A stretch of DNA of 50,591 nucleotides from Paenibacillus barengoltzii NBRC 101215 (GCF_004000745.1 NZ_BILV01000049.1:1-50591); one strand, 5' to 3'. Shown: positions 1 to 8,488, numbered from the stretch's first letter. A program made the numbers and translations. Notes: generated by a model not told the origin, from the letters alone.

Positions 1-25
1 GCTTAGCTGGGCACGCCGCACATGC

Positions 26-65
26 AAAAACACCCGAAGACCGGCAAATGCTGGCCTTCGGGTGT
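26..65 (-). terminator. Rho-independent terminator of the Rrf2-lactonase gene
   Basis: Read on the minus strand, a 10-bp perfect stem (ACACCCGAAG pairing with CTTCGGGTGT) with a further inner helix is followed by a run of five T. It lies about 45 bases downstream of the stop codon of the minus-strand gene ending at 111, so it probably ends that transcript. Confidence 0.85.
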
Positions 66-110
66 CTGGGTCGGATCCTCGTCCGCTTAGATGTTCTTAC
101 TATCTAATTT

Positions 111-1634
111 CTAATTTGGCGTACCCGCCGCAAAGTTCACCGGCAGCGGTTCGATGCAGGAAGGTTTGCTGATCTTCAAGCTATGCTCCGCCGGTGTCAG
201 ACTGCCGCTGTTGGGATCTCGCCGCAGGGCGGCGATATTGCCGCTGTACTGATTGGCCACCAACACATAGTCCTCCAGGACGGCGAAGTTCCGCGGCCAA
301 CTGCCTCCCACACTCGTCCATTCCGGGTCTACGAGATGACCGGTGTGCTCATCGATACGGAAACGTACAATGCTGTCATGTCCGCGGTTCGATCCGTAGA
401 CGTAACGTCCATCCGGCGAGAAGTGGATATCAGCCGGGTAGTTCTCCCCTTGGAAATCATCCGGCAGCGAGCTGGCGTGCTGGATCGCTTCAAGCCGTCC
501 CTCCACAGGATCGAACGTATACGCCGTCATCGTGTTGTTCAACTCGTTCATGCCGTACGCAAACTGTTCTGATGGATGGAGCACGAAATGCCGTGGACCT
601 GCCCCGGGCGGCAAGTGGGTTACGCCATGCTTAAAGAGCCGCCCGCACTCCAACCGATAGATCACAATCTGGTCCGTCCCCAAGTCGGAGACAAAGGCGA
701 ACCGACCATCATGGCTAGGCACAATGCTGTGAGCATGAGCCGACTCCTGGCGCTCCTGGTTAACGCTGCTGCCTTCATGTTGGATCAGGGCAGTCATTTC
801 CCCTAATGCCCCATCCGGTTCCAGTGTAAAGGCATTCACATGCCCGCTGGAATAGTTAGCGACCAGCAAAAATGTATCCCGCCCCCACTTCAAAGCCAGA
901 TGGCACGGGTCGGCCCCCAGCGTTGCCCGTTCGCTGTGCAGCATCGCCAGCTTCCCATCCTTCGGATCAACCGTAAATCCAGCGACCTGCCCTTCAGTCT
1001 GCTCACTTACCGCATACAATCGCATCCCCTGTGGATCGAAGATCACGAAGGAAGGGTTGGTAAGACCCGCAGTCTCGTGGATAACCCGCATTTCGCCGGT
1101 GTCCCTCTGCAGCTCACAGAGATAAATTCCCGGCTCCCCGCGATCGGCATAGGAACCTACAAAAAAGTACCAGTGCTGCCTCGCTTCCTTGCTCACCGAT
1201 TTCTCTTCCCTTTCTTTCTCAAATTTATCCATCATCTGCTTCACTTCAGACAATGGAAGCCGATCAAAAAACATCTCCACCTGTTTCTCTGCCCCGCTGT
1301 AGATTTGGTTCATCACGGCAGGGATGTTCGAGGAAATATTACAGGAAGAGCATTCACTGCCGGAACACCAGTTGGGTTGCAGCGATCCTTGAGCGAAGAT
1401 GCGATACAAGTCGCCGAGGGACACGTGCGAAAGCTCGCACTTTAGCATATACCCGCCGCGGGCCCCTTCCTTTGTCGTTACGAGGTCATGGCGGCGCAGC
1501 AGGCTGAGTACCTTACGTACGCGGGCTGGATGGGTCGCAACGCTGCTAGCGATCTGTTCGCTATTGGCCATGCGATCCTGCTTGGAATCTAAATACAACA
1601 AGCAATGAACGGCGACTGTTAATTCACTATTCAT
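111..1634 (-). CDS. Rrf2-type regulator fused to a lactonase-family beta-propeller protein
   Basis: One uninterrupted frame of about 507 residues carries two complete proteins. Residues 1-145 are an Rrf2 winged-helix regulator: the N-terminal MNSELTVAVHCLLYL helix, an HTH (ARVRKVLSLLRRHDLV), a wing GARGGY and three cysteines (C90, C95, C98) in the place where Rrf2 proteins bind an iron-sulfur cluster. Residues from about 150 onward match the seven-bladed lactonase/6-phosphogluconolactonase family, with repeated blades such as SPDGRYVYGSNRGHDS. The chosen ATG (1634) has AAGGGG about 10 bases upstream; an ATG 21 bases earlier has no better site. At the domain junction a GTG (1196-1194) is preceded by AAAGGGAAGAG, so a free lactonase of about 361 residues could also be made. 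Alone, each part has the usual family length. The fusion is seen directly; a link between DNA binding and a sugar-lactone ligand is inference. Confidence 0.85.
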   Translation of the reverse strand: MNSELTVAVHCLLYLDSKQDRMANSEQIASSVATHPARVRKVLSLLRRHDLVTTKEGARGGYMLKCELSHVSLGDLYRIFAQGSLQPNWCSGSECSSCNISSNIPAVMNQIYSGAEKQVEMFFDRLPLSEVKQMMDKFEKEREEKSVSKEARQHWYFFVGSYADRGEPGIYLCELQRDTGEMRVIHETAGLTNPSFVIFDPQGMRLYAVSEQTEGQVAGFTVDPKDGKLAMLHSERATLGADPCHLALKWGRDTFLLVANYSSGHVNAFTLEPDGALGEMTALIQHEGSSVNQERQESAHAHSIVPSHDGRFAFVSDLGTDQIVIYRLECGRLFKHGVTHLPPGAGPRHFVLHPSEQFAYGMNELNNTMTAYTFDPVEGRLEAIQHASSLPDDFQGENYPADIHFSPDGRYVYGSNRGHDSIVRFRIDEHTGHLVDPEWTSVGGSWPRNFAVLEDYVLVANQYSGNIAALRRDPNSGSLTPAEHSLKISKPSCIEPLPVNFAAGTPN

Positions 1635-1662
1635 CTTCCTTCTTCCCCTTCCCATACCAAGT

Positions 1663-1762
1663 TTGAAACAAGTGCAGACGAGTATGTTATAATGTTCTCG
1701 CGAATCGCTGTTCGCTAGTCACGTTATATCATTATCGCTAATTACTCATTGCTAATAACTCA
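1663..1762 (+). promoter_or_regulatory. Divergent promoter region with 12-bp direct repeats
   Basis: Between the Rrf2-lactonase gene and ccdC a TTGAAA (1663-1668) and a TATAAT (1688-1693) are separated by 19 bases, a plausible though long-spaced promoter for ccdC. Downstream, GCTAATTACTCA (1737-1748) and GCTAATAACTCA (1751-1762) form a direct repeat with a 14-bp period, and GCGAA/TTCGC forms a small inverted repeat near 1700. These could be operators for the neighbouring Rrf2 protein; this is inference. Confidence 0.4.
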
Positions 1763-1805
1763 ACACATACATACTATACACTACACTTATAGAAAGGGAA
1801 CCTCT

Positions 1806-2297
1806 ATGAACCTAATGAATCCCTCGTATATGCAAATCGCCTTTACTGTTGGTGCGATGGCCATGGCCGTCGCTGTTCTGTTTATCCGTCTGAAAGCCAG
1901 TCGTCGACCTGTCACGGTGAAGAAAATCATTATCCCGCCGCTCGGAATGACAACCGGTCTTTTCATGTTCGTTGTACCGGAGACGCATATTCCAATTCTG
2001 TGGGGCATAATTGCCTTTGCTTTCGGCTGGCTTCTTTTTTCTTATCCGTTGATTCGGACAACCAAGTTCGAGAACATCGGCGGCGAAATTTACGCGGAAC
2101 GTTCCCGCAGCTTTATCTTCATTCTGATTGGTCTGCTAGTTGTCCGTCTCCTGCTGCATGAGGCTGTAGAACAATACGTCTCCGTCATGCAAACCGCAGC
2201 GCTGTTCTTCCTGCTCGCTTATGGCATGATCATTCGCTGGCGGCTGTTTATGCTCAAGCAGTACCGGGCAATGACCGAGAGCTCCACTGCCTCCTGA
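1806..2297 (+). CDS. ccdC: CcdC-family membrane protein
   Basis: A 163-residue integral membrane protein with about four to five hydrophobic segments. Sequence features typical of the CcdC family (named from the cytochrome c biogenesis locus of Bacillus) are the PPLGMTTGLFMFVVPE segment, the GWLLFSYPLIRTTKFE loop and a basic C-terminal end. The start at 1806 follows AGAAAGGGAACC; an upstream ATG at 1749 lacks a ribosome site. The gene stands alone and converges with the diguanylate cyclase gene, the two stops being 12 bases apart. The biochemical role of CcdC is not established, so the family name is certain but the function is not. Confidence 0.85.
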   Translation: MNLMNPSYMQIAFTVGAMAMAVAVLFIRLKASRRPVTVKKIIIPPLGMTTGLFMFVVPETHIPILWGIIAFAFGWLLFSYPLIRTTKFENIGGEIYAERSRSFIFILIGLLVVRLLLHEAVEQYVSVMQTAALFFLLAYGMIIRWRLFMLKQYRAMTESSTAS

Positions 2298-2316
2298 ACC
2301 GTAAGTGGTTCAGGAG
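2291..2316. terminator. Hairpin over two convergent stop codons
   Basis: CTCCTGAACC and GGTTCAGGAG form a perfect 10-bp stem with a 6-base loop that contains or touches the stop codons of both ccdC and the convergent cyclase gene. There is no T-run on either side, so its role as a terminator is uncertain. Confidence 0.4.
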
Positions 2317-3753
2317 CATCCTCCCTTCACAATCGCTCGATTGCGCCCCGCTGCCTTCGCTTGATACAGACAATCGTCGGCATGGCGGATCAATTCCTCC
2401 GACGTCATCGGTTCGTGCGGGCACAAGGAGTAACCTCCCATACTGATCGTGACGCAGTTGTCCACTTTCGACCTGTGGTGTTCGATCGCCAAGGCAGCCA
2501 CCTCTCCCCGCAGCCGTTCCGCCAACTCTAACGTTTGCTGCGCATGGTGACCGGCCAGGATCACGACGAACTCCTCACCGCCGTATCTGGCCGCAAACCC
2601 GCGTTCCCGCTTCGCCGCAGCATAGATCGTTTGTGCAACCTTTTTGAGAACCTGATCCCCAGCTTGATGTCCGTAATAATCATTATAGTCTTTAAAATAA
2701 TCAATATCTATCATGAGCAGCGATAGCGCGTTGCTTCGTTCCTCGGGAGTTTGCAATTCCCTATCGAGGATCTCATCCAATCTCCGCCGGTTAGGGATTT
2801 CTGTCAACCCGTCCAGATTGGTTAACCGAAGCAGCTGTTCGTTAGCCACCTCAAGCTGGTCCTCCGATTCGATCAACTGCCGATGCTGCTCCGACAGTCG
2901 GATGAATAAACGATTCACCTCGTTAACAATCGCACAGAGCACAATGGTGGCCGAGATCAGGGAATTGATTTTAGCCACATACCATCCAAGCGTGAAGCGC
3001 ATGCCGGCCCATAACTCCAGCGTAACCTCCATCAGCAAGGCTAACATTGCCACAGACAGCCACAAGTGCAGCACCGACTGCCTCTTTACTCTCACCCTTA
3101 ACACTAACAATGCGTACATATTAAGAGCCCATAGGATCGGGCCAATCATTGAATTTTTGAGTTGCCATAAATCATTATTATAAAAAAGACCCGGCAGCCT
3201 CTGAACAGCAAGCATTGAAGCTTTATATGAAAAAAATACAAGGAACAAGGTAAGGACAATGCCCGCCGTGCCAGATCGAACGATCTGCTTCTTCGACTTT
3301 AAGGGAGCAGACCACTTTCGACCTGCAAAAGCATATCCCCAGATCCCCCAGGGTAATTCCCACATGCCACATCACCCACACCCATCCCGCCGTTTGCTCC
3401 TTAATCGCTTCAACATCCGCGATGTTGATGAAGAGACTCGGAAAGGTCAAGACGTACAAGAGTGACATGAAACAACCGAACAAATAAGTGCAGAAGATAA
3501 CCAGCAAAGCCGGTAGACCGGAAGCTCGGTACTGACTATACATGGTAATGGCGGTTAACAAATTGCCAAAAATAATGCAGCCAACAATGGCCGATAAATA
3601 TTGATCTTTATGTGGAAGTTCAATCATTCCAAACGGTAATGTAATCAACGACACGACGGTAATGAAAACTGAGAGGATAATCGCCCACTTTCGCTGCCTT
3701 GGGCTGTAGGGGATGTCAAAAACCTGGGGTGCCACTTTATACTTTACGCGCAT
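2310..3753 (-). pseudogene. MASE4-GGDEF diguanylate cyclase split by a single-base frameshift
   Basis: Two minus-strand frames together encode one protein of about 480 residues. The 5' frame starts at ATG 3753 (AGGAGG six bases upstream) and gives the MASE4 membrane sensor, with several hydrophobic segments and the motif TAGWVWVMWHVGITLG. The second frame continues with further membrane helices, a coiled coil and a GGDEF domain with active-site motif GGEEF (RYGGEEFVVI), the domain that makes cyclic di-GMP from GTP. No RxxD inhibitory site is seen before it. Continuity is restored by skipping one base in the five-C run at 3345-3349 (G5 in the coding strand), so there is one extra nucleotide. 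It could be a true null mutation, slippage or an assembly error. The downstream frame has its own ATG at 3365 but no clear ribosome site. Confidence 0.75.
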
Positions 3754-3856
3754 CAACGCCCTCCTGCTTGTCGAAACATGTCATAATTAAACATATTCGA
3801 TTTTAGATAGGGATGCAATCCTTTTCTTAGGTAGCTCCTCACTTTAGCAAAGGGCA

Positions 3857-3891
3857 TAAAAAAGCCGCATTCGCGAAAGGCGAACACGGCT
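3857..3891 (-). terminator. Terminator of the ydjO-like gene
   Basis: On the minus strand AGCCG...TTCGC-loop-GCGAA...CGGCT forms a hairpin followed directly by six T, 43 bases after the stop of the small cold-inducible protein gene. Confidence 0.85.
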
Positions 3892-3933
3892 GCGTTCGCT
3901 TAGGTCACTGGTCCCATGAAAGGGTACAAGCGC

Positions 3934-4155
3934 CTAAGCCTTCTTGGCCGACGATCTTTGATCGGAGCTTGGATTGCTCAGTTGAGGGAGCATGCGCATC
4001 CCCATGACCATCTCGGACGAGCAGAGCGGACATACGGGGCTATAATCAAAGGTGAAATTGTCCCGCATCCACCCGTTGCAGTCATCGCTAGTGCAGGTCC
4101 ATACCGGCGTATTTTCCTCAGGAATTTCTTCTAACGTCTTTTTACGGTAGTTCAT
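3934..4155 (-). CDS. Cold-inducible YdjO-like zinc-ribbon protein
   Basis: A 73-residue protein resembling YdjO of Bacillus. It holds two cysteine pairs (CTSDDC and CPLC) around the conserved core GWMRDNFTFDYSPVCPLC, which suggests a small zinc ribbon. The start ATG has GAGGGGAATTTT just upstream. It lies beside the cold shock protein gene on the same strand but each has its own terminator, so they are probably separate transcripts responding to the same condition. The molecular role of YdjO-type proteins is unknown. Confidence 0.85.
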   Translation of the reverse strand: MNYRKKTLEEIPEENTPVWTCTSDDCNGWMRDNFTFDYSPVCPLCSSEMVMGMRMLPQLSNPSSDQRSSAKKA

Positions 4156-4277
4156 AAAATTCCCCTCCTCTTCAAGGTGAACGTTCCAACCAGGTGCATT
4201 GATGATTTTGTTGTAGTGTTATATGTATCATCAGAAGCGGACTTCTGAAGAATTAACCTCATTAATGATCTTTGCGA

Positions 4278-4320
4278 AGAAAAACTGCCCTTAATGCGAG
4301 CACGCATTAAGAGCAGTTTC
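4278..4320 (-). terminator. Terminator of the cold shock gene
   Basis: On the minus strand AAACTGC, TTAATGCG and their complements make a long stem with a four-base loop followed by TTTTTC. It starts nine bases after the csp stop codon. Confidence 0.9.
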
Positions 4321-4328
4321 TAACTAGC

Positions 4329-4529
4329 TTACAGTTTTACAACGTTCTCGGCTTGAGGGCCGCGGTTGCCTTGAACCACGTTGAATTGTACGCGTTGGCC
4401 TTCGTCGAGGGTTTTGAAGCCTTCGCCAGTGATCGCGCTGAAATGAACGAATACGTCATTTCCGCCTTCCACTTCGATGAAGCCAAAACCTTTCTCAGCG
4501 TTAAACCATTTTACTGTTCCAGTTTCCAT
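4329..4529 (-). CDS. CspA-family cold shock protein
   Basis: A 66-residue single-domain cold shock protein (OB fold) that binds single-stranded RNA and DNA and acts as an RNA chaperone in the cytoplasm. Both nucleic-acid motifs are intact: RNP1 KGFGFI and RNP2 VFVHF. The start [10 protein letters not shown] at 4529 is the family start and has AGGAGG a few bases upstream; the ten extra residues possible upstream are not conserved. A long AT-rich leader precedes it, as is usual for csp genes. Confidence 0.97.
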   Translation of the reverse strand: METGTVKWFNAEKGFGFIEVEGGNDVFVHFSAITGEGFKTLDEGQRVQFNVVQGNRGPQAENVVKL

Positions 4530-4786
4530 GGGAGAATACCTCCTGTTTAAGATTAACATGATTCATTTTTTTAACAGAAGTCGTTCAAATAAAGGCTGAC
4601 CCTTATTGAACATGCACCACTTGTATAAAAAAAATTCACACATTGAAAAAAGTTCCAGTTTTAAAAAAGTGACACCCTTTTCAATGCGTGAATGATATCT
4701 TCTTTCAAAAACATGATTTGATCTCATTATAGCCTTTTGCCAGATAAAAAGCAAATCCCCTGTTTTTTCAAGCCTACCGGAAAGAC
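4530..4786 (-). promoter_or_regulatory. AT-rich leader and promoter region of csp
   Basis: About 250 bases between csp and the divergent thiamine riboswitch promoter. It is AT-rich and contains a weak 76-codon frame (4563-4793) that has no ribosome site and no recognisable family. Cold shock genes usually have long structured 5' leaders; that this is one is inference from position and composition only. Confidence 0.35.
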
Positions 4787-4816
4787 TGGACAAATCTAAC
4801 TACTGAAAACTATAAT
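4787..4816 (+). promoter_or_regulatory. Sigma-A-type promoter of the thiamine transport operon
   Basis: TGGACA (4787-4792), an 18-base spacer and a perfect TATAAT (4811-4816) stand about 30 bases before the TPP riboswitch, so the transcript would include the whole aptamer. Confidence 0.7.
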
Positions 4817-4843
4817 GACAGATGTAATCTGCAGTCATATTGT

Positions 4844-4935
4844 TCAGGGGTGCTGGAATTGGCCGGCTGAGAGTGTATCCCTCCAAGATACTGACCCTTC
4901 AACCTGATCTGGATAATGCCAGCGTAGGGAGCCAT
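4844..4935 (+). promoter_or_regulatory. TPP riboswitch (THI element)
   Basis: The conserved thiamine pyrophosphate aptamer elements are present in order: the GGGGTGC closing strand, CTGAGAG, ACCCTT, the pyrophosphate-sensing ACCTGATCTGGATAATG, and GCGTAGGGA. It is followed by a strong intrinsic terminator (4982-5007), so TPP binding most likely causes premature termination and shuts off the downstream transporter. Confidence 0.97.
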
Positions 4936-4981
4936 ACCATGGTGATGAACTTATTTTACATGTCATTTCCATTGCCTATCG

Positions 4982-5007
4982 CGTCCCGGATCCGGGACGT
5001 TTTTTTG
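4982..5007 (+). terminator. Riboswitch-controlled intrinsic terminator
   Basis: CGTCCCGGA and TCCGGGACG form a perfect self-complementary 9-bp stem followed by seven T. It lies between the TPP aptamer and thiY and is the expression platform of the riboswitch. Confidence 0.92.
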
Positions 5008-5103
5008 TATCCGGAAGTTGGAAGTTACGCTTAAGGACGCACATCCAGGGTTATACCAAGAACAAGCTGCGGAAATTTACACCAACGAAGGAGAGTCGGA
5101 GTC

Positions 5104-6171
5104 GTGAAAGTTCAAGTACGTACCGCACTGGCCATATTTCTTGGTTGCTTGCTGCTGGTATTGTCCGCCTGCGGCGGAGCGAATGGGAATCGTGCCGGGA
5201 AGGCAGAAGGCGGAAACCAGGGCGGACAAAATACCGAAGCCGCCGCACCCAATCAAGCCTCTAATGCAGAGCTGCAACATGTGAAAGTCGTGCTCGACTG
5301 GAGCCCTAACACGAACCATACCGGGCTTTACGTCGCCAAGGATCAAGGCTATTTCGCCGAGGAAGGACTGCATGTGGACATCCTCCTGCCTGGTTCCGGC
5401 GGCGCCGAAGCGATGGTGGCCTCAGGAGAGGTGCCGTTTGGCGTCAGCGTGCAAGAGAACGTGACGCAAAGCCGAATCCAAGGCGTCCCGCTCGTTTCGA
5501 TTGCCGCGATCATTCAGCACAATACGTCCGGCTTCGCTGCCCCTGTCGAGAAGAACATCAAGTCGCCAAAGGACTTCGAGGGCAAAGCCTACGGCGGCTG
5601 GGGTTCACCGGTGGAACAAGCGGTGATCCAATCGATCATGGATCTGCAAGGCGCTGATGTCAACAAGGTGAAATTCGTTAACATCGGGGATGCTGATTAT
5701 TTTACAGCGGTAAAACGGGACATTGATTTTGCCTGGATTTTCTACGCCTGGACGGGCGTTGAGGCCGAGCTGCGGGGCGAGCCGCTGGACATGTTGTATG
5801 TCAAAGATTTCTCCGAGAAGCTGGACTACTACACACCGGTACTCGTGACGAACGAGAAGACAATCCAGAATAACCCTGAGCTTGTAAAAGCTTTTATGCG
5901 GGCTGTGACGAAAGGTTATCAGTATGCGATCGACCATCCGGAAGAAGCGGCGCAGATCCTGCTGAAAGCTGTACCCGAGCTCGACAAAGACCTGGTGGTG
6001 GCCAGTCAAAAATGGCTCAGCCCGAAATACAAGGACGATGCTCCGCGCTGGGGCGAGCAAAAGAAAGAAGTGTGGCAAAACTACTCCGATTGGATGTTTG
6101 AACGCAAGCTCCTGGAGAAACCGCTTGATGTGGATGCCGCTTTTACCAACGAGTTTTTGCCAAGCGAATAA
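5104..6171 (+). CDS. thiY: ThiY-like substrate-binding lipoprotein of a thiamine-precursor ABC transporter
   Basis: A 355-residue lipoprotein of the NMT1/THI5-like family. It starts at GTG 5104 after AAGGAGAG. A signal peptide with lipobox LSAC (cysteine near residue 23) is followed by a low-complexity linker and the binding domain starting VKVVLDWSPNTNHTGLYVAK, the signature of pyrimidine-binding members. Under the TPP riboswitch and with its permease and ATPase following, it should capture a thiamine pyrimidine precursor (HMP or formylaminopyrimidine) outside the membrane. Which of these is the true ligand cannot be told from sequence. Confidence 0.92.
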   Translation: MKVQVRTALAIFLGCLLLVLSACGGANGNRAGKAEGGNQGGQNTEAAAPNQASNAELQHVKVVLDWSPNTNHTGLYVAKDQGYFAEEGLHVDILLPGSGGAEAMVASGEVPFGVSVQENVTQSRIQGVPLVSIAAIIQHNTSGFAAPVEKNIKSPKDFEGKAYGGWGSPVEQAVIQSIMDLQGADVNKVKFVNIGDADYFTAVKRDIDFAWIFYAWTGVEAELRGEPLDMLYVKDFSEKLDYYTPVLVTNEKTIQNNPELVKAFMRAVTKGYQYAIDHPEEAAQILLKAVPELDKDLVVASQKWLSPKYKDDAPRWGEQKKEVWQNYSDWMFERKLLEKPLDVDAAFTNEFLPSE

Positions 6172-6227
6172 CTACCTTTAATAATTCTTTAATGCCAAAA
6201 CTCCTATTCGAAAGGATGAACTTACCC

Positions 6228-6521
6228 ATGCCAAACGCGTTATTAAGCATTCAAATCATTCCGAAAACGCCTAACGGTGAAGACGTCATTCCCTATGTAG
6301 ACCGAGCCATTGAAGTTATTCAAGCTTCCGGCGTCAAATATCAGGTGAATCCCCTGGAGACGACCATGGAGGGAGATCTCGACGAGCTGCTGGCCATCGT
6401 GAAGAAAATGAATGAAGCCGTCATTGAATTCGGCAGCACGGGCATCATTTCGCAAATTAAAATTTCCTACAATCCCAAAGGCGTCAGCATGGATAAGCTG
6501 ATCGAAAAATATCGGCCATGA
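6228..6521 (+). CDS. Thiamine-binding small protein (MTH1187/YkoF-like)
   Basis: About 97 residues, starting MPNALLSIQIIPKTPNGEDVIPYVDRAIEVI. This is the MTH1187/DUF77 fold related to the thiamine/HMP-binding YkoF, a ferredoxin-like domain that forms tetramers. The start at 6228 is preceded by GAAAGG at 12 bases; an ATG at 6216 is possible. Its stop overlaps the permease start by four bases (ATGA), so the two are translationally coupled. It is encoded inside the riboswitch operon, which supports a soluble thiamine or HMP carrier or sensor role. Confidence 0.88.
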   Translation: MPNALLSIQIIPKTPNGEDVIPYVDRAIEVIQASGVKYQVNPLETTMEGDLDELLAIVKKMNEAVIEFGSTGIISQIKISYNPKGVSMDKLIEKYRP

Positions 6522-7288
6522 ATCTCCGCAGCCTTTGGCACAGCATATGGCCGCCCCTCGTGGCGGTCATCTTGTTTTTACTGATCTGGCAAGGCGCGAC
6601 CGCCTGGTTCCACATCGAGAAATGGATTCTCCCCAGCCCGGTGGATATCGGTCGTGAAGCAGCTGCCGGTGCGGCCAGCTTGGGGGAACATACTTTAGCA
6701 ACGCTGCGGCTGATGCTGATCGGTTTTGCCATCGGGACGCTTGTCGGCCTGCTGACGGCGTTTGTTCTGCATTATGTCCCGTTTCTGAAGGCATCGCTGT
6801 ATCCGCTCATCATCTTAAGTCAAAACGTGCCCACCATTGCGTTGGCGCCACTGCTGATGATCTGGTTCGGCTTTGGCATCCTGCCGAAGATTATCGTCAT
6901 TACGCTCGTCTGCTTCTTCCCTGTCGCCGTGGCAGCCATGGACGGACTTAGCCGCACGGACCGGGCGATGCTTGATTATATGCGAATGATTGGTGCATCC
7001 AAGGCGGATATTTTCCGCAAGCTGGAGGTGCCCTATGCGATCCCCTCGATCATGTCCGGGGTGAAAATCGCCGCAACTTACAGCGTGATGGGGGCGGTCA
7101 TTGCCGAATGGATTGGCGCAGACAAAGGCATTGGCTACTATATGATGCTGCAGAAGGCATCGTTCCGCACGGATAAGATCTTTGTCGCCATCGCCATCAT
7201 CGTGGCCATCAGCCTGGCGATGTTCGCCTGTGTTGCATTGTTGGAAAAATGGCTTGTCCGCTATAAACCGGCGAACGACCGGAGATAG
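6518..7288 (+). CDS. thiX: ThiX-like permease of the thiamine-precursor ABC transporter
   Basis: A 256-residue BPD-type permease with about six membrane helices, similar to the SsuC/TauC class. The cytoplasmic EAA-type loop that docks on the ATPase is visible as MRMIGASKADIFRKLEVP followed by AIPSIMSGVKIA. It overlaps the preceding gene and is followed after 29 bases by the ATPase gene, completing a thiY-X-Z cassette. Confidence 0.92.
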   Translation: MNLRSLWHSIWPPLVAVILFLLIWQGATAWFHIEKWILPSPVDIGREAAAGAASLGEHTLATLRLMLIGFAIGTLVGLLTAFVLHYVPFLKASLYPLIILSQNVPTIALAPLLMIWFGFGILPKIIVITLVCFFPVAVAAMDGLSRTDRAMLDYMRMIGASKADIFRKLEVPYAIPSIMSGVKIAATYSVMGAVIAEWIGADKGIGYYMMLQKASFRTDKIFVAIAIIVAISLAMFACVALLEKWLVRYKPANDRR

Positions 7289-7317
7289 AGAAGCGAACGG
7301 AAAGGAAGGCTTGGTTT

Positions 7318-8133
7318 ATGAGCGAAGCATCTACACCCAAAGATAACGCCACCCCCGCGTTGGAGGTTCGGCAGATTCATAAAACGTTCCGCGACCGGCG
7401 CCGGGAAGTACCAGTGCTGCAGGACATTTCACTGCGAGTGCCGGCTGGTGAATTCGTGTCGATCATCGGCCCCTCTGGCTGCGGCAAAAGCACGCTGTTC
7501 CACGTCATCGGCGGTCTGACCGCGCCGGATCATGGCGAGGTGCTCCTTCAGGGACGCCCGGTCACCGGACAGCGCGGACATATCAGTTACGTGCCGCAGC
7601 AGCCTGCGTTGTTCCCTTGGCGGACGATCGAGGATAACGTTGTGTTGGCGCAGGAAATCGCCGGAGCCGGAAAGCAGAGCTCCCGTGCGGAAATTCAGCA
7701 TTGGCTCGAAAAAGCGGGGTTACGCGGATTTGAACGAGCTTATCCTCATATGTTGTCCGGCGGTATGCAGCAGCGGGCTTCGTTCCTTCGGGGACTGCTC
7801 GCCCCTCAGGAAGTCATGTGCCTGGACGAGCCGTTTAGTGCGCTCGACGCCCTGACACGCAGTGAAATGCAGCGCTGGCTGCTGGATATTTGGGAAGAGA
7901 ACAAGCGCTCCGTCCTGATGATTACGCACAGCATCGAAGAGGCGCTCATGCTCTCGGACACGATCGTTTTGTTTACGAACCGGCCGGCCCATGTGCTGCA
8001 CACCATCCAGGTGCCGTTTCCCCGGCCGCGGCGTGAGGAAATGCTGGAGGACCCCGATTTTATGCGATTAAAACGGGAGATTGCGGCGATGATGGCGGCG
8101 GAGCAGCGCAAAATAGCAGCAGGAGGAGTCTGA
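7318..8133 (+). CDS. thiZ: ThiZ-like ATP-binding protein of the thiamine-precursor ABC transporter
   Basis: A 271-residue ABC ATPase. Walker A GPSGCGKS (residues 51-58), the Q-loop in YVPQQPALFPW, signature LSGGMQQRA (about 146-154), Walker B VMCLDEP (about 168-174) and the switch histidine in ITHSIEEA are all intact. It is of the nitrate/sulfonate/taurine-type class that pairs with ThiX-like permeases. AAAGGAAGG precedes the ATG. Last gene of the TPP-controlled operon. Confidence 0.93.
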   Translation: MSEASTPKDNATPALEVRQIHKTFRDRRREVPVLQDISLRVPAGEFVSIIGPSGCGKSTLFHVIGGLTAPDHGEVLLQGRPVTGQRGHISYVPQQPALFPWRTIEDNVVLAQEIAGAGKQSSRAEIQHWLEKAGLRGFERAYPHMLSGGMQQRASFLRGLLAPQEVMCLDEPFSALDALTRSEMQRWLLDIWEENKRSVLMITHSIEEALMLSDTIVLFTNRPAHVLHTIQVPFPRPRREEMLEDPDFMRLKREIAAMMAAEQRKIAAGGV

Positions 8134-8151
8134 AATAGACTTCCCCCTGCT
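8117..8151. terminator. Hairpin between convergent thiZ and the small HD-GYP partner gene
   Basis: AGCAGG-GGAGTCT and AGACTTCC-CCTGCT form a long stem with a five-base loop and one mismatch, covering the thiZ stop. There is no long T-run, so it is a likely but not certain bidirectional terminator. Confidence 0.5.
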
Positions 8152-8152
8152 A

Positions 8153-8488
8153 TCAACGTTCCATTGCCACCTCGGTAACCTCCACCTGATCCACATCCAG
8201 CATCAGTTCGACCCATCGCCGCAGGTGCTGGGCTTCCCCAGCGACGGCAATGAGCCAAGTCACCGATTCAATGGATTCTAAATGCCCTGCCGGATCTGAG
8301 AGATTCGGCATCCGGTCAAGCACCTGCTCATAGGCGTTTAACTTCATATCAATCAGCCGGAATCGCTCCAGCTTCTGGGTACATTCGGGAAGTAAGGTTA
8401 CGCGCAGGTAGAGCAAAGTCCTTCCTGTCCGTTTCGCTGCCTCCAGTTCCTCCGGAGTAACCGAACGGCTCCAGGACTCTTTTTCCAT
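8153..8488 (-). CDS. Hypothetical 111-residue protein downstream of an HD-GYP gene
   Basis: Not recognised. The start at 8488 is set by AGGAGG eight bases upstream; two further upstream ATGs overlap or precede that site. The protein is acidic, without membrane segments, and alternates short helices and strands (TLLYLRVTLLPECTQKL; VTWLIAVAGEAQHLRRWVEL), so it may be a small ferredoxin-like domain. It follows the HD-GYP gene by 26 bases on the same strand, so the two are probably co-transcribed and it may modulate that enzyme; this is inference. Confidence 0.7.
   Translation of the reverse strand: MEKESWSRSVTPEELEAAKRTGRTLLYLRVTLLPECTQKLERFRLIDMKLNAYEQVLDRMPNLSDPAGHLESIESVTWLIAVAGEAQHLRRWVELMLDVDQVEVTEVAMER

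Noticed and set aside
4563..4793. 76-codon minus-strand frame upstream of csp
   Set aside because: No ribosome site, low-quality composition and position in the csp leader make it unlikely to be a gene.
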